The translations under genes were made by a program, and so were the position numbers. From Planctomycetaceae bacterium (GTDB lineage: Bacteria; Planctomycetota; Planctomycetia; Gemmatales; Gemmataceae), in contig PNLP01000010.1 in NCBI GenBank assembly GCA_013823135.1, positions 98,611 through 162,610 of the forward strand: a stretch of 64,000 nucleotides of DNA, in the 5' to 3' direction. Within the stretch, counting starts at the first letter, position 1; every line of letters begins with the position of its first letter. Of this stretch, positions 1-9,306 are shown one piece after another. The notes beneath the pieces were generated by a model that saw nothing but the letters and a program-made list of their open reading frames with translations, made no database searches and was not told where the DNA came from.

Positions 1-1
1 G

Positions 2-460
2 AAGGGGTTGACCCCCGCCCAGCTGTTCGACTCGATGGTCGCCGCGACCGGCCACCGCGAGCCCGGCTTCATGCGGCAGAACCAGTTCAACTTCAACCAG
101 CAGCCGAACAACCCGCGAAGTGCGTTCCTGAACCGCTTCGCCTCGAACGAGAAGGCGACGGAAGCGAACACGACGATCCTCCAGGCCCTGATGCTGATGA
201 ACGGCCAGTTCATCACGGACGTCACGAGCATCGAGAAGGGCGAGGTTCTCGGCGCGATCGTGGATGTGCCGGGATGGGACACGAAGCAGCGAATCACGGC
301 CCTGTTCGTGACCACGTTCGCACGCAACCCGAGCCCCGAGGAACTGGAGAAGTTCACGAGCTACGTCGATCGCGGTGGCGCGACCAACGACAAGAAGAAA
401 GCGCTGGCCGACGTGTTCTGGGTGCTGCTGAACAGCCCCGAGTTCCTGTTCAACCACTGA
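2..460 (+). CDS. DUF1553 (PSD1) protein, C-terminal fragment
   Basis: C-terminal ~152 residues of a secreted planctomycete DUF1549/DUF1553 protein; the frame is open to the left edge, so the start lies outside the window. The closing segment FWVLLNSPEFLFNH and the NPSPEELEKF stretch before it are the usual end of the DUF1553 domain. Family members normally reach 700-1100 aa and often carry an N-terminal cytochrome-c-like domain; their biochemical role is not established. The next gene downstream encodes DUF1501, the almost constant partner of this family, so the two are probably one transcription unit despite the hairpin between them. Family assignment is firm for the part that is visible. 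Confidence 0.85.
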   Translation, partial: KGLTPAQLFDSMVAATGHREPGFMRQNQFNFNQQPNNPRSAFLNRFASNEKATEANTTILQALMLMNGQFITDVTSIEKGEVLGAIVDVPGWDTKQRITALFVTTFARNPSPEELEKFTSYVDRGGATNDKKKALADVFWVLLNSPEFLFNH

Positions 461-467
461 CGCGACA

Positions 468-526
468 CGTTTAGCCGCGACCGAAGGGAGCGCTCCGCTC
501 CGAAGACTCCGCGTCGCGGCTAAACG
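468..526. repeat. Intergenic inverted repeat (14-base perfect arms)
   Basis: Arms at 468-481 and 513-526 are exact reverse complements, starting CGTTTAGCCGCGAC. The 31-base loop holds a second short hairpin around GAGCGCTCCGCTC. There is no T-run behind it, so it is a hairpin or interspersed repeat between the DUF1553 and DUF1501 genes and may attenuate or stabilise the transcript. Function is inferred only. Confidence 0.6.
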
Positions 527-568
527 GAAACCAAAATTCCACATCAACCACACGCACGGAGTTTCCCC

Positions 569-1894
569 ATGTTCGATTCGCTCATGAGCCGACGCCATCT
601 GCTTCGGGCGGGAGCTGTCAGCACGACAATGTCCATGTCGGGCATACTCGGTAAGCTCGCGATGGCGGCCGAGGCGTCCAAGAAGAAGCCGAAGCGGTCC
701 TGCATTCTGCTGTGGATGAACGGCGGCCCCAGCACCATCGACATGTGGGATCTCAAGCCCGGCCACGAGAACGGCGGGCCATACAAGGAAGTGAACACCA
801 CGGCACCCGGCCTGAAGATTAGCGAGCACTTGCCGAAGATCGCCATGCACGGCGAACAACTCGCCATCCTGCGTGGCATGACCACCAAGGAAGGCGACCA
901 CGCTCGCGGCACGTACCTCATGCGAACGGGGCAACTCCCCGGCGCGGCCGGCATCCAGTACCCCAGCATCGGGGCACTCGTCTCGAAGGAACTCGGCGAC
1001 CCGAAAGCCGAACTACCGAACTTCCTGAGCATCGCGCCGCAACGCTTCTTCGCCCAGGAAGCGTTCGGCCCTGGCTTCCTCGGGCCGGTTCACGCCCCGC
1101 TGATCGTCGGCGAGAACCAGGCGTTCAACAACAACGCACAGGCCAACATGATCGACGACGCCCTGAAGGTCGCCGACCTTGCGAAGCCCAAGAGCATCGA
1201 CGACGCCAGCGCTGCCGTCCGCCTCGACCTCCTCCGCGAGATGCAGGAAGACTTCGCCTCAGGCCGCCCGGGACAGATGGCCAAGAGCCACGCCGCCGCT
1301 TACGACCGTGCGATTCGCCTCATGCAATCCGACGGCTCGAAGATCTTCGATCTGAGCACGGAGAAGGATTCACTTCGCGACAAGTACGGACGGAACCTGT
1401 TCGGCCAGGGCTGTCTCCTCGCTCGCCGGTTGGTCGAGAAGAACGTGCCGTTCGTGGAAGTGAGCCTCGGCAACTGGGACACGCACGGCCAGAACTTCGA
1501 TCAGGTGAAGAACCTGTCCACGACGCTTGACGCGGCGTGGTCTTCGCTGATGGACGACCTCAAGGATCGCGGCTTGCTCGAAACCACCACCATCGTGTGG
1601 ATGGGGGAATTCGGGCGCACGCCGAAGATCAACCAGGGCAAGGGGCGTGACCACTACCCGAACGCCTGGAGCACCGTGCTGGCCGGCGGCGGCATCAAGG
1701 GCGGGCAGGCGATCGGCAAGACAAGTGCGGACGGCACCACGGTCGAAGAACGCCCGACAACCACACTCGACATGCTAGCAACGCTCTGCATGGCACTCGG
1801 CATCGACTACGAGAAGACGAACCCCTCGAACGTCGGCCGGCCGATCCGCATCGTGGACAAGCCCTGCAATCCGATCACGGAGGTGGTAGCGTGA
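569..1894 (+). CDS. DUF1501 domain-containing secreted protein
   Basis: 441 aa. The N-terminus MSRRHLLRAGAVSTT followed by a hydrophobic stretch and AMAAEA (~res 31-36) looks like a Tat signal peptide with cleavage near residue 35. The mature part has the DUF1501 hallmarks: WMNGGPSTIDMWDLKPG near residue 50 and GEFGRTPKIN followed by GRDHYP near residues 347-365. DUF1501 is related to the alkaline-phosphatase/sulfatase fold, but substrates are unknown. It follows the DUF1553 gene and its stop overlaps the GTG of the EF-hand gene by 4 bases (GTGA), so the downstream gene is translationally coupled. Family identification is firm, function is not. Confidence 0.93.
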   Translation: MFDSLMSRRHLLRAGAVSTTMSMSGILGKLAMAAEASKKKPKRSCILLWMNGGPSTIDMWDLKPGHENGGPYKEVNTTAPGLKISEHLPKIAMHGEQLAILRGMTTKEGDHARGTYLMRTGQLPGAAGIQYPSIGALVSKELGDPKAELPNFLSIAPQRFFAQEAFGPGFLGPVHAPLIVGENQAFNNNAQANMIDDALKVADLAKPKSIDDASAAVRLDLLREMQEDFASGRPGQMAKSHAAAYDRAIRLMQSDGSKIFDLSTEKDSLRDKYGRNLFGQGCLLARRLVEKNVPFVEVSLGNWDTHGQNFDQVKNLSTTLDAAWSSLMDDLKDRGLLETTTIVWMGEFGRTPKINQGKGRDHYPNAWSTVLAGGGIKGGQAIGKTSADGTTVEERPTTTLDMLATLCMALGIDYEKTNPSNVGRPIRIVDKPCNPITEVVA

Positions 1895-3726
1895 ACACGC
1901 TCATTCGCCTGATGAAGCCCACCCATAGCAATGGGTGGGCGTTGGGGGCCATCCTTCTGCTCGCCAGCGCCGTGGTTGCAGCCCCCGAGGTTGCCCCGGC
2001 GCCGCGCTCCTGGGAGCCCGCACCTACCCCACGCACGGTCGTTCGCAGGCCGTTGCCGTGGTCGGTTACCGACACTCAGGAAGTCGTCGTCTTCGCGCCG
2101 AACCGCCCGGTCCGCATCCTGCTCAACACGCAGTGCGAAGGAAAGTCCATCGCCGAGATGTGGCAATCGCGGCTGCGAAACGCCTACGAATACTTCGATC
2201 GCGACAAGGACGGATTCCTGAACGAGAAGGAAACGCAGAGCATCTTCTCGGATATGGGCGTCAACGTGCTGCTGCAGAACGGGTTCTACCAGGCCACGCC
2301 GCAGGACCGCCCGACGCTCGAACGCCTCGACTCCGACCGCAACGGCCGCGTGTCTTTCGATGAGTACCTCGCGTATTACCTCGTCTCGTCCGCGAATCTG
2401 GTTCGCCCGCAACCTGCCGTGGCCGAGAACGCCACCGGCGCGGCCGTCACGGAAGCCCTGTTCAAAATGCTCGACGCGAACGGCGACGGCAAGTTGACCA
2501 GGGACGAAGTGAAGGCCGCCGAGAAACTGCTCGTCACCAAGGACGCCGATGAGGACGAGTGCCTCAGCCAGGCGGAACTGGTGCCGAACATCTTCAACCA
2601 GGGGTTCGGGAGACAGGTTCGACCCGTCGGCGGTGGCTTCGGCCCACAGCAACCGGTACAGGCTGCACAGGTCGTCATGACATTCGACCCGAAGCGCGTT
2701 CCCGGAACGCTCACGCAGCAGGTCATCAAGAAGTACGACAAGGACGGCGACTTCGAACTGACCCGCGAAGAAGTCGGGTTCGACGAAGCGACGTTCGTGC
2801 GGCTCGACGCGGACGCCAACGGTCGCCTCGATGGGGAAGAGCTCGAAGCCTGGCGCACGGGTCCGGCCGATCTCGAAGTCGTGATTTCGCACGCCCCGAA
2901 GGCCGCGGACTGCTTCGCCAAGCTCGTCACGAACCGTGAAGACGCGAACGCTCGCGGGTTCGTCATCAAGCAGGTCGATGCAGGCCGCCTCATCATTCGC
3001 ACGGGTCGCCAGCCGATCGAGTTCTGGGCCATGAGCGGGAACATCGGCTACCAACCGGGGGCGATGAAAACGCAGTATGCCTACATGTTCCAGCAGGCCG
3101 CGAAAGGCAAGGATCACGTGCTTGAGAAAGACCTCACCGGGCCGAACGCCGTGCAGTTCCAGTTCCTGCGAACGCTGTTCGAGGGAATGGACGTGAACGG
3201 CGACGGGAAGCTGACCAAGGTCGAGTTCGACGCATACTTCGACCTGCAGGATTCCTTCCGCAACGTGTCGATGGCCGTGACCCCCGCGGTGCAAACGCCG
3301 ACACTGTTCCAGTTGCTCGACGAGAACCGCGACGGCCGGCTCAGCGTGCGGGAACTGCGAACAGCCTGGGAGCGACTCCTCGCGCTGGAACCGAACGGTG
3401 ATGAGGTGACGAAGGCGGCAATCATGCCGAGCGTTTCGCTGCGGCTCACTCGCGCTGCGGAACGGTATCTCGTCACGCAGCAGCAGTTCAACAACCCTGG
3501 GGTAAACCCCAATCAGGTTGTGGTGCCTCAGAAGGGACCGATGTGGTTCCGCAAAATGGACCGCAACGGCGACGGCGACGTGTCCCGCTCCGAGTTCCTG
3601 GGGACGAAGGCCGAGTTCGAGGCGATCGACGGCGACAAGGACTCGCTCATCAGCCTTGAAGAGGCAGAAACCTACGACAAGAAACTTCGCCCCGCCGACG
3701 AGAAGAAACCTGACGAGAAGAAGTGA
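1891..3726 (+). CDS. Secreted protein with about ten EF-hand motifs
   Basis: 611 aa with a signal peptide (hydrophobic residues ~18-30, ending VVAAP). About ten Dx(D/N)xDG-type calcium loops are visible: FDRDKDGFLNEKE, LDSDRNGRVSFDE, LDANGDGKLTRDE, KDADEDECLSQAE, YDKDGDFELTREE, LDADANGRLDGEE, MDVNGDGKLTKVE, LDENRDGRLSVRE, MDRNGDGDVSRSE and IDGDKDSLISLEE. They are grouped in pairs along the protein. A stretch without EF-hands lies between residues ~325 and 425. The C-terminus is Lys/Glu-rich. The GTG start is fixed by the 4-base overlap with the DUF1501 gene. Likely an extracytoplasmic calcium-binding protein working with the DUF1501/DUF1553 pair. A hairpin sits in codons 9-17. Confidence 0.88.
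   Translation: MNTLIRLMKPTHSNGWALGAILLLASAVVAAPEVAPAPRSWEPAPTPRTVVRRPLPWSVTDTQEVVVFAPNRPVRILLNTQCEGKSIAEMWQSRLRNAYEYFDRDKDGFLNEKETQSIFSDMGVNVLLQNGFYQATPQDRPTLERLDSDRNGRVSFDEYLAYYLVSSANLVRPQPAVAENATGAAVTEALFKMLDANGDGKLTRDEVKAAEKLLVTKDADEDECLSQAELVPNIFNQGFGRQVRPVGGGFGPQQPVQAAQVVMTFDPKRVPGTLTQQVIKKYDKDGDFELTREEVGFDEATFVRLDADANGRLDGEELEAWRTGPADLEVVISHAPKAADCFAKLVTNREDANARGFVIKQVDAGRLIIRTGRQPIEFWAMSGNIGYQPGAMKTQYAYMFQQAAKGKDHVLEKDLTGPNAVQFQFLRTLFEGMDVNGDGKLTKVEFDAYFDLQDSFRNVSMAVTPAVQTPTLFQLLDENRDGRLSVRELRTAWERLLALEPNGDEVTKAAIMPSVSLRLTRAAERYLVTQQQFNNPGVNPNQVVVPQKGPMWFRKMDRNGDGDVSRSEFLGTKAEFEAIDGDKDSLISLEEAETYDKKLRPADEKKPDEKK
1917..1940. repeat. Hairpin inside the signal-peptide codons of the EF-hand gene
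   Basis: GCCCACCCAT (1917-1926) pairs perfectly with ATGGGTGGGC (1931-1940) around a 4-base loop, 26 bases after the GTG start. It is translated as part of the N-terminus. Position and strength would allow it to affect translation initiation; it could equally be an inserted repeat unit. Confidence 0.6.
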
Positions 3727-3753
3727 CGGAACCCTATTCCAACACGACGGACG

Positions 3754-3775
3754 CGGCCGGGGCCAACCCCGGCCG
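3754..3775 (+). terminator. Probable terminator hairpin after the EF-hand gene
   Basis: CGGCCGGGG (3754-3762), loop CCAA, CCCCGGCCG (3767-3775): a 9-bp all-GC stem 28 bases after the stop codon of the EF-hand gene. It is followed by TGCTCCATTCAT and not a clean T-run, so termination strength is uncertain. Confidence 0.5.
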
Positions 3776-3898
3776 TGCTCCATTCATAGGGGAACGCCGT
3801 TGCAGACTCTTCATCGCTTCTTCTTTTGACGGGTCGGGAGATGGAGCTACCATGAATACTGTCGCGGCGACCCTCGATTACCTGCAAGCGTGCCCATT

Positions 3899-5005
3899 AT
3901 GAGCGAAGCGAGCGAACCGCAACCGCCAACCGAACCAACTCCAGCGGTGCCGACCCACGCACCTGCTCGTTCCAGCTGGAAGTACACAATCGGCTTTGTT
4001 GTGCTCCTCGTTGCTGTCTGTGGTGGATGGTACGCCTACGTTGCCGCGACGTCGATGCCCACCCCGCCAGATGAACTCCAGGCGCTCAAGGCGTACATCA
4101 CCAACCTCGCGAACACGCAGAAACTTGGGGATGCCTACGCGGACCAAAACCACGACATGCTTGCGGACACCCCCACGGACCCCGCGAAGCTCCTGAAGGT
4201 GGACGAAATTTCGTTCTCGCTCGTCGGTGGCGACGACCCCGAGAAAGCCCAGGAAGTGTGGAAGGATTTCATGCTCGCCCTCGAGAAGGGCACGGGCAAG
4301 AAGGTGAAGTACCAGACTGAAATCGGTTCCGTGCAGGAGCAAACACGGGCAGTCGCCGAGGGCCGGTTGCACATCACCGCGATCAACACCGGGCAGGTCT
4401 CGACCGCCGTGAACACCGCCGGGTTCGTGCCGCTCTTCTGCCCCGCGGACAAGGACGGCAAGTTCGCTTACCAGATGGAGATTCTCGTTCCTGCCAACAG
4501 CCCCATCCAGAAGCCCGAAGACCTGCGAGGGAAGACGGTGGGTTTCGTCGCGCTCTCCTCGAACTCGGGTGGCAAGGCTCCACTGGTGATCTTGAAGGAC
4601 AAGTACACGATGCTCCCGGGCCGGGACTACAAGTACACCTTCGTCGGCGACCACGTGCGAGCGATCAAGGACGTCGCTGCGGGGCGTTACGATGCGGTGT
4701 GCGTGGCGAACGACCTGCTGGGCCGCACGGTGGCCGCGGGGGATGTGAAGCCGGAACAGTTCCGCAGCATCTACAAGTCGGATTCGTTCCCGCCGCTGTG
4801 CTTCGGCGTGCCCCACAACCTACCGCCCGACCTGCTGGCCAAGGTGAAGCAGGTGTTCACCGACTTTTCCTTCGCCGGGAGCTCCGTGGGCCAATCCTAC
4901 GTGAAGCGCGGCCAGGTGAAGTTCGCCCCTGTGGACTACAAGACCGATTGGAAACTGATTCGGGATGTCGATGAATCACTGACGCATCTTCTCGACGCGA
5001 AGTGA
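3899..5005 (+). CDS. PhnD-like periplasmic substrate-binding protein
   Basis: 368 aa. One membrane segment (~res 24-46) anchors a periplasmic-binding-protein type 2 domain of the phosphate/phosphite/phosphonate (PhnD) class. Visible hallmarks are [55 protein letters not shown] and [19 protein letters not shown], followed by a C-terminal [10 protein letters not shown] segment. No ABC permease or ATPase gene is nearby, so it may feed a distant transporter or act as a sensor. ATG at 3899 is preferred; an in-frame GTG at 3890 adds three residues. The ligand cannot be read from the sequence. Confidence 0.8.
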   Translation: MSEASEPQPPTEPTPAVPTHAPARSSWKYTIGFVVLLVAVCGGWYAYVAATSMPTPPDELQALKAYITNLANTQKLGDAYADQNHDMLADTPTDPAKLLKVDEISFSLVGGDDPEKAQEVWKDFMLALEKGTGKKVKYQTEIGSVQEQTRAVAEGRLHITAINTGQVSTAVNTAGFVPLFCPADKDGKFAYQMEILVPANSPIQKPEDLRGKTVGFVALSSNSGGKAPLVILKDKYTMLPGRDYKYTFVGDHVRAIKDVAAGRYDAVCVANDLLGRTVAAGDVKPEQFRSIYKSDSFPPLCFGVPHNLPPDLLAKVKQVFTDFSFAGSSVGQSYVKRGQVKFAPVDYKTDWKLIRDVDESLTHLLDAK

Positions 5006-5129
5006 TGATCTCGACAGTGTTGTTCCGTCGATTGGCAACTGCCCAATCGGCCCCCGACGGGGAAACGTTGTGTCTGGGCCTCTCTCGCGCCCGATGCTGC
5101 ATCATACGTTTTCATCCAGAGGGTTCGTT

Positions 5130-6164
5130 ATGCGTTTGCCACGTCGTGGGTTTACGTTGATTGAATTGCTCGTCGTCATCGCCATCATTGCAGTTCTGAT
5201 TGGCCTCTTGCTACCCGCCGTGCAAAAGGTGCGGGAAGCCGCCGCACGAATCAAATGCACCAATAATCTCAAGCAGATCGGGCTTGCCGTTCATAACTAC
5301 GAGGGTACTTACACTTCCCTCCCTCCTGGGATGGTGAATAACCCTGGGGTCGCTGACTATGCGGGGATGAAAGACTACCAGAAGAACCCGGCCGTAGCCC
5401 CAACCACAGGAACAGACTTCGCGAACCACGGCTTTCTGTCGATTATGCTCCCCTACATTGAACAAGCCAACGTACTTTCACTGGCAGCTGGTGGATACAA
5501 TTACCGCCTGAACTGGAATGATCCTGCGAATCAGCCGGTTTGTACAACTCGTATTCCGGTATATGAGTGCCCCTCTGTACCTAACACTCACATACTTGCC
5601 ACGATTCCGAGCAGTTGGTCGGTTGCTCCGGCACTTGGCGATTACTTCCCGACGTCACGAGCAAGTCAGGTGTCCGGGGCATGGACAAGTGCTTCACCGG
5701 GCGCAGCACTTTCCGCATATCCCGGTGACGACGCTGTCCGAGGAGTACTGACACATAATCGCCGAACCAAGATCAACCAAATCACCGATGGACTCAGTAA
5801 CACCCTGATGGTCGGAGAGTCAGGAGCGCGTTCAGAAGGTTGGTCCGGGGGAAAGCAGTACTCGGCATCCATCGGTGGAATTTCAGGTGCATGGGCTTCG
5901 AACACCAACATTACTTGCACCGGAACTCAAGGACCAATCACGCCTGGCGTTGCCCCAGTCGGGAAGGTGACCAGTGGAACTCAGGTTCCTACCAGTGTGG
6001 CGATCAATGCCTACAACCAGAGCGAGTTGTACGCCTTCCATCCCGGAGTTTGCAACGTTGTACTTGGCGACGGGTCTGTGCGAGCGTTGAGGGATACCAT
6101 TACTTTGGGGACCCTGTTGAAACTCGCGGCCCGTGCCGATGGAGCAGTGAATGATCCGGAGTAA
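5130..6164 (+). CDS. DUF1559 protein with prepilin-type N-terminus
   Basis: 344 aa. The N-terminus [20 protein letters not shown] is a type IV pilin/pseudopilin processing site (G/F cleavage, E at +5) plus helix. It continues with [18 protein letters not shown] and [14 protein letters not shown], the fixed start of the planctomycete DUF1559 (SBP_bac_10) family. The C-terminal motif [18 protein letters not shown] is also typical. Members are exported through a general-secretion-like pseudopilin route and are thought to be surface proteins; function is unknown. ATG 5130 is chosen because it places the RRGFTLIE motif at residue 5-6; an upstream GTG at 5070 would add 20 unrelated residues. Confidence 0.92.
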   Translation: MRLPRRGFTLIELLVVIAIIAVLIGLLLPAVQKVREAAARIKCTNNLKQIGLAVHNYEGTYTSLPPGMVNNPGVADYAGMKDYQKNPAVAPTTGTDFANHGFLSIMLPYIEQANVLSLAAGGYNYRLNWNDPANQPVCTTRIPVYECPSVPNTHILATIPSSWSVAPALGDYFPTSRASQVSGAWTSASPGAALSAYPGDDAVRGVLTHNRRTKINQITDGLSNTLMVGESGARSEGWSGGKQYSASIGGISGAWASNTNITCTGTQGPITPGVAPVGKVTSGTQVPTSVAINAYNQSELYAFHPGVCNVVLGDGSVRALRDTITLGTLLKLAARADGAVNDPE

Positions 6165-6303
6165 TTCGCGTTAACTGTTTGATTTGTCAAAAACGCACGT
6201 CAGAGTCTTCCACAACACGTTCGCCCCGGTTAGCATCTAATGCTTCCGGGGTGATTGCGTTTCCTCCGGTGTCCATTTCCCCACGGATTCCAGGGGCCCG
6301 GCC

Positions 6304-7326
6304 ATGCGTCCAACATGTGCCCAACCGCGAGCGTTCACGCTCATCGAACTGTTGGTCGTCATCGCCATCATTGCGCTCTTAATCGGGTTGCTGTTGCCCG
6401 CGGTGCAGAAAGTGCGTGAGGCGGCAGGCCGCATGAAGTGCTCGAACAACCTGAAACAAATCTCGCTCGCTACGCACAGTTACGAGAGCAACCTCCAGCG
6501 GTTCCCGTCCGCGTTCAACGTCGTGGTTGGTCCGGGTAGTGGGCAAATCCTCGCGACGAACAAACTCGTCACGATTGGGAAGTCTCCTAACTCCGCACCC
6601 GACGCCGGAAAATACTACAGCATCTGGACCGCACTGCTCCCGTACCTGGAGCAATCGAACCTGTACGAGAGCATGGCGAGCCTCTCCAACAACTTCACTC
6701 TCGGCGGAACGCCACTCGGGGCGCAGTACGTCTACACCAAGACCATCACCGCCACCGACCCCGCGCTTTCACCGGGATCGCAAGTGTTGCCGATGCTCCT
6801 GTGCCCATCCGATGTGCTGCCAAACCCGCCGACGTTCACCTACAGTTTCTACACCTTCGCGTTCACGAATTACGGTGCCATTCAGGGCACGCAGATGAAC
6901 GACGATAGCCTCATCACCTATCCATTCGACGGCGTGTTCTACCCGAATAGCAGAACGGCGATTCGCGATGTCACGGATGGCCTGAGTACCACCATCTTCT
7001 TTGCGGAGCGAAGCTACAAGGACGCGAACGTGTCCGCACAGATTGCTCTGCTCAAGGTCGGCGGCTGGTCGTGGTGCAACTTCAACTCGATGGAAGATCA
7101 CTCGCTGAGCAGCAACAAGCCGATCAACTTCTCGGGCTGCGGGATTGGCGGAGCGGAATGCTACGACCGGATCCCCGCGATGGGCTCACGGCACGGCGGC
7201 GGGTGCAACGTCGCGTTCGGCGACGGCTCGATTCGCTTTCTCAGGCTCACGGATGTGGGCCAACTCCCGCTGCTGCAAGAACTCACCACGCGGGCCAGTG
7301 GTGGCGTTCCCGATGGCGATTTCTGA
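6304..7326 (+). CDS. DUF1559 protein with prepilin-type N-terminus
   Basis: 340 aa. Same architecture as its upstream neighbour: [18 protein letters not shown] at residues 10-27, then [32 protein letters not shown] and a C-terminal GGGCNVAFGDGSIRFLR. The two proteins differ strongly between these ends, so this is an old paralogue pair and not a recent duplication. The 139-base gap to the previous gene lacks a clear hairpin, so co-transcription is possible. A composite repeat begins about 85 bases after the stop. Confidence 0.92.
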   Translation: MRPTCAQPRAFTLIELLVVIAIIALLIGLLLPAVQKVREAAGRMKCSNNLKQISLATHSYESNLQRFPSAFNVVVGPGSGQILATNKLVTIGKSPNSAPDAGKYYSIWTALLPYLEQSNLYESMASLSNNFTLGGTPLGAQYVYTKTITATDPALSPGSQVLPMLLCPSDVLPNPPTFTYSFYTFAFTNYGAIQGTQMNDDSLITYPFDGVFYPNSRTAIRDVTDGLSTTIFFAERSYKDANVSAQIALLKVGGWSWCNFNSMEDHSLSSNKPINFSGCGIGGAECYDRIPAMGSRHGGGCNVAFGDGSIRFLRLTDVGQLPLLQELTTRASGGVPDGDF

Positions 7327-7810
7327 CAGATCCGCTCCCAGGGCCGTTCCGTGATTCATCTTGGGCTGTTCAGGTAGCCCCTCGCTGGCGCTATTGGCCC
7401 TGGTTTTTGAGTTTTCAGCCTGAAAGGCTGCGACAACCTAGCCCAGGGCAAGACAGCGAAGCTGTCGCCGCCCTGGGTTCGGCGTCCCAGTCAGCGTGCA
7501 GCCTGAAGGGCTGCGACATCGCGCCTTGTCCCAGCCCTTCAGGCTGGAACACAAGAGTTGGATTGCGGTCCCAGGGCGTTGCCCTGGGCTATTTTGTCAC
7601 AGCCTTTCAGGCTGAAAATCGCAACTCCAAAAGCGCAAGCAAGGGGTGGCTCAACAGCACAATGCACCAAATGTGAAAGACGGAACGGCCCTGGATCCGC
7701 TCCCGCTTCTCTGGCACGAGGATTGCGTACCCAGTTCTCCGACACCGGTCGCCGGACCGATAAATACCGGCAATATGCTCGTCAATCGCCCGTTCAACAG
7801 GAGAACACTC
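7327..7810. other. Gene-free stretch carrying a composite repeat
   Basis: 484 bases between the DUF1559 gene and the DUF2171 gene. It holds the repeat at 7412-7619. The remaining ~190 bases before the DUF2171 start show no convincing coding signal and presumably contain that gene's promoter. Confidence 0.5.
7412..7619. repeat. Composite inverted repeat, CAGCCTGAAAGGCTG type
   Basis: The left end TTTTCAGCCTGAAAGGCTG plus CGACAACCTAGCCCAGGGC is matched in inverse orientation by the right end (…GCCCTGGGCTATTTTGTCAC, AGCCTTTCAGGCTGAAAA). The interior repeats both words again (CAGCCTGAAGGGCTGCGACA near 7500, CAGCCCTTCAGGCTGG near 7530). The same template with different palindromic cores recurs at 41362-41521, so this is an interspersed repeat family. 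No transposase frame is present inside. Confidence 0.7.
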
Positions 7811-8212
7811 ATGGCCGATTCCATCAAGGACAAGGCTGTCAACGCCGGGAACGCGGTGGCTGATGCCGCAAAGCAAGCTGGCAACAAGATTGTTGAAGGC
7901 GCGGTTCAGGCCAAGGACTGGGTCGCGGAGAAGACCGGGATGAAGAAGGAAGGTTGCGGCGTCACGGGCTGCAACGTCCAGGAACGAATGGACGTGATCG
8001 CATCTTGCGGCACGAAGGTTGGTGTGGTCGATCACGTCGAAGGCGAGACGATCAAGCTGACCAAGAAAGATAGCCCGGACGGTCAGCACCACTTCATTCC
8101 CGCCGCGTGGGTCGATCACGTGGACACGCACGTTCACCTGAAGAAGAACTCGGTGGAAACGGCGAACGGCTGGAAGTCCGACGCCGCAGCGTGCAGCACG
8201 TGCGGAGCCTGA
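7811..8212 (+). CDS. DUF2171 domain-containing protein
   Basis: 133 aa. Residues ~1-45 are an amphipathic Ala/Lys-rich segment (DKAVNAGNAVADAAKQAG) resembling CsbD/late-embryogenesis-type helices. Residues ~58-125 match DUF2171: QERMDVIASCGTKVGVVDHV, IKLTKKDSPDGQHHFIPAAW and VDHVDTHVHLKK. DUF2171 resembles PRC-barrel proteins and is often stress-associated; its role is unknown. Cysteines occur as CGVTGC and a terminal CSTCG, which is unusual for this short family and could bind metal. Start ATG 7811 follows AGGAG with good spacing. No signal peptide is visible. Confidence 0.8.
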   Translation: MADSIKDKAVNAGNAVADAAKQAGNKIVEGAVQAKDWVAEKTGMKKEGCGVTGCNVQERMDVIASCGTKVGVVDHVEGETIKLTKKDSPDGQHHFIPAAWVDHVDTHVHLKKNSVETANGWKSDAAACSTCGA

Positions 8213-8243
8213 CCCATAACCGAGCAACCCGTTGCTCAACACG

Positions 8244-8267
8244 ACCCGCCCCGGAACTGGGGCGGGT
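8244..8267 (+). terminator. Rho-independent-like terminator after the DUF2171 gene
   Basis: ACCCGCCCC (8244-8252), 6-base loop, GGGGCGGGT (8259-8267), followed by TGCTTCGTT. It lies 31 bases behind the stop. A smaller hairpin GAGCAAC/GTTGCTC (8222-8237) precedes it. Confidence 0.65.
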
Positions 8268-8306
8268 TGCTTCGTTGCGATACTTCAGGCGGTTGGGAAT
8301 GACGCG

Positions 8307-8380
8307 TTTTGGCGAGCCGCCCGTGTTAACGGGCGGGTGGTTGGCCGAACCCGCCCGTTAACACGGGCGGCTCGCCAAAA
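8307..8380. repeat. Perfect 31-base-arm palindrome, TTGGCGAGC family
   Basis: Arms 8307-8337 and 8350-8380 are exact reverse complements, beginning TTTTGGCGAGCCGCCCGTG, around a 12-base loop. The TTGGCGAGC outer ends recur at 9307, 18640 (as GGCGAGC), 38784 and 51440 with different cores, marking a dispersed family. Here it lies between convergent genes and could act as a bidirectional terminator. Confidence 0.75.
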
Positions 8381-8579
8381 GTGGATCGGAGTCAGGCATC
8401 GGAATTGGCCAAGTGCGAGAGTTTGTGACCCGAAAAACAAAGTTTGGTCCGCGTGCGTGAGCATGCGGAACCGTTCGCGGTTCTCACCGGTCGTGTCGAA
8501 TCGAGGCAGTTGGGCTGGGCTGCGAATTGCATGAAGCTGAGTTGAGCCGACCACCGCTTCCCTGCGGGCAAAAGAGTGC

Positions 8580-9167
8580 TTACGCCACGTCGGCGAGCTT
8601 CTTCAGTTCGAACTCAATCGCAGCCATTTCCGCGTCGCTCTCCGCCTTCTCACGTCGAACCGCTTCGAGCTTGGTCACGGCCACTTCGTGGGCACGTTGC
8701 TTGTCGGTCAACTTCGCCTCGGCCTCGTCGAGAGCCTGCTCGGTGTAGCAGACTTCCTTCTCCAGCCGCTGAATTTCCTCAGGCAGCTTGCGGTAGCGGT
8801 TCTGAAGCCCAATCAGGTCGCTCGTGAGTTGGGTTCGCGTGGTGCGAGCCTTCGCCCGTCGAACGACAGGGTTTTCCTCTTCACTCGGGTCGCGAGCAGG
8901 CGAGGAAACGACGGTGACACGTGTTGCGGCGACTTCTACCGATTCCCGCAGCGACTTGCCGCGTGCCTTGTGGTAGAGGACCGTCAACAGGAACGTGCCC
9001 AGAGCGAGGAACACCGGGACCGGGTTGGCCTCGACGTTGTCCCACACCCGAAGGCCGGCCTTGGCCGCGACCCCGAGGTACAGCGTCGATTCATCGGGGT
9101 ACGCTGCGTAACCCACTCCAGCCGCGGATGCCGCCAGGAGAACAGTAGCCATTGCGATGCGCTTCAT
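8580..9167 (-). CDS. Membrane-anchored coiled-coil protein of unknown function
   Basis: 195 aa. Two hydrophobic segments (~res 5-23 and ~49-66) are followed by a basic linker and a long heptad-rich region (res ~115-190) with RLEKEVCYTEQALDEAEAKL and AVRREKAESDAEMAAIEFEL, predicting a coiled coil of about 70 residues. No enzymatic motif is seen. ATG 9167 is chosen because GAGGG stands 9 bases upstream; a longer frame to 9218 lacks such support. The arrangement suggests a membrane-tethered oligomerising protein. I do not recognise a named family. Confidence 0.65.
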   Translation of the reverse strand: MKRIAMATVLLAASAAGVGYAAYPDESTLYLGVAAKAGLRVWDNVEANPVPVFLALGTFLLTVLYHKARGKSLRESVEVAATRVTVVSSPARDPSEEENPVVRRAKARTTRTQLTSDLIGLQNRYRKLPEEIQRLEKEVCYTEQALDEAEAKLTDKQRAHEVAVTKLEAVRREKAESDAEMAAIEFELKKLADVA

Positions 9168-9306
9168 CGAGAAATCCCTCAGGTACGTCCGACGGACGGG
9201 CCAACCTGACCCAATCACAGCATCGGACGAGTGGTAAATTGGACAGCAGGTTCGTTGGGCGGGTTCGCGCGACTCGGTGTGGGTGTGCCTGCATTTTTTG
9301 GCGATC

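Larger units (their letters stand above)
8213..8579. other. Convergent intergenic region with terminator and long palindrome
   Basis: 367 bases between converging genes. It holds the terminator at 8244-8267 and the palindrome at 8307-8380. Bases 8381-8579 show nothing I can interpret. Confidence 0.5.

Noticed and set aside
1807..3783. Long open frame (658 codons) antisense to the EF-hand gene
   Set aside because: It mirrors the coding strand of a clearly recognisable EF-hand protein; His/Leu/Arg-rich composition is typical of shadow frames in GC-rich DNA.
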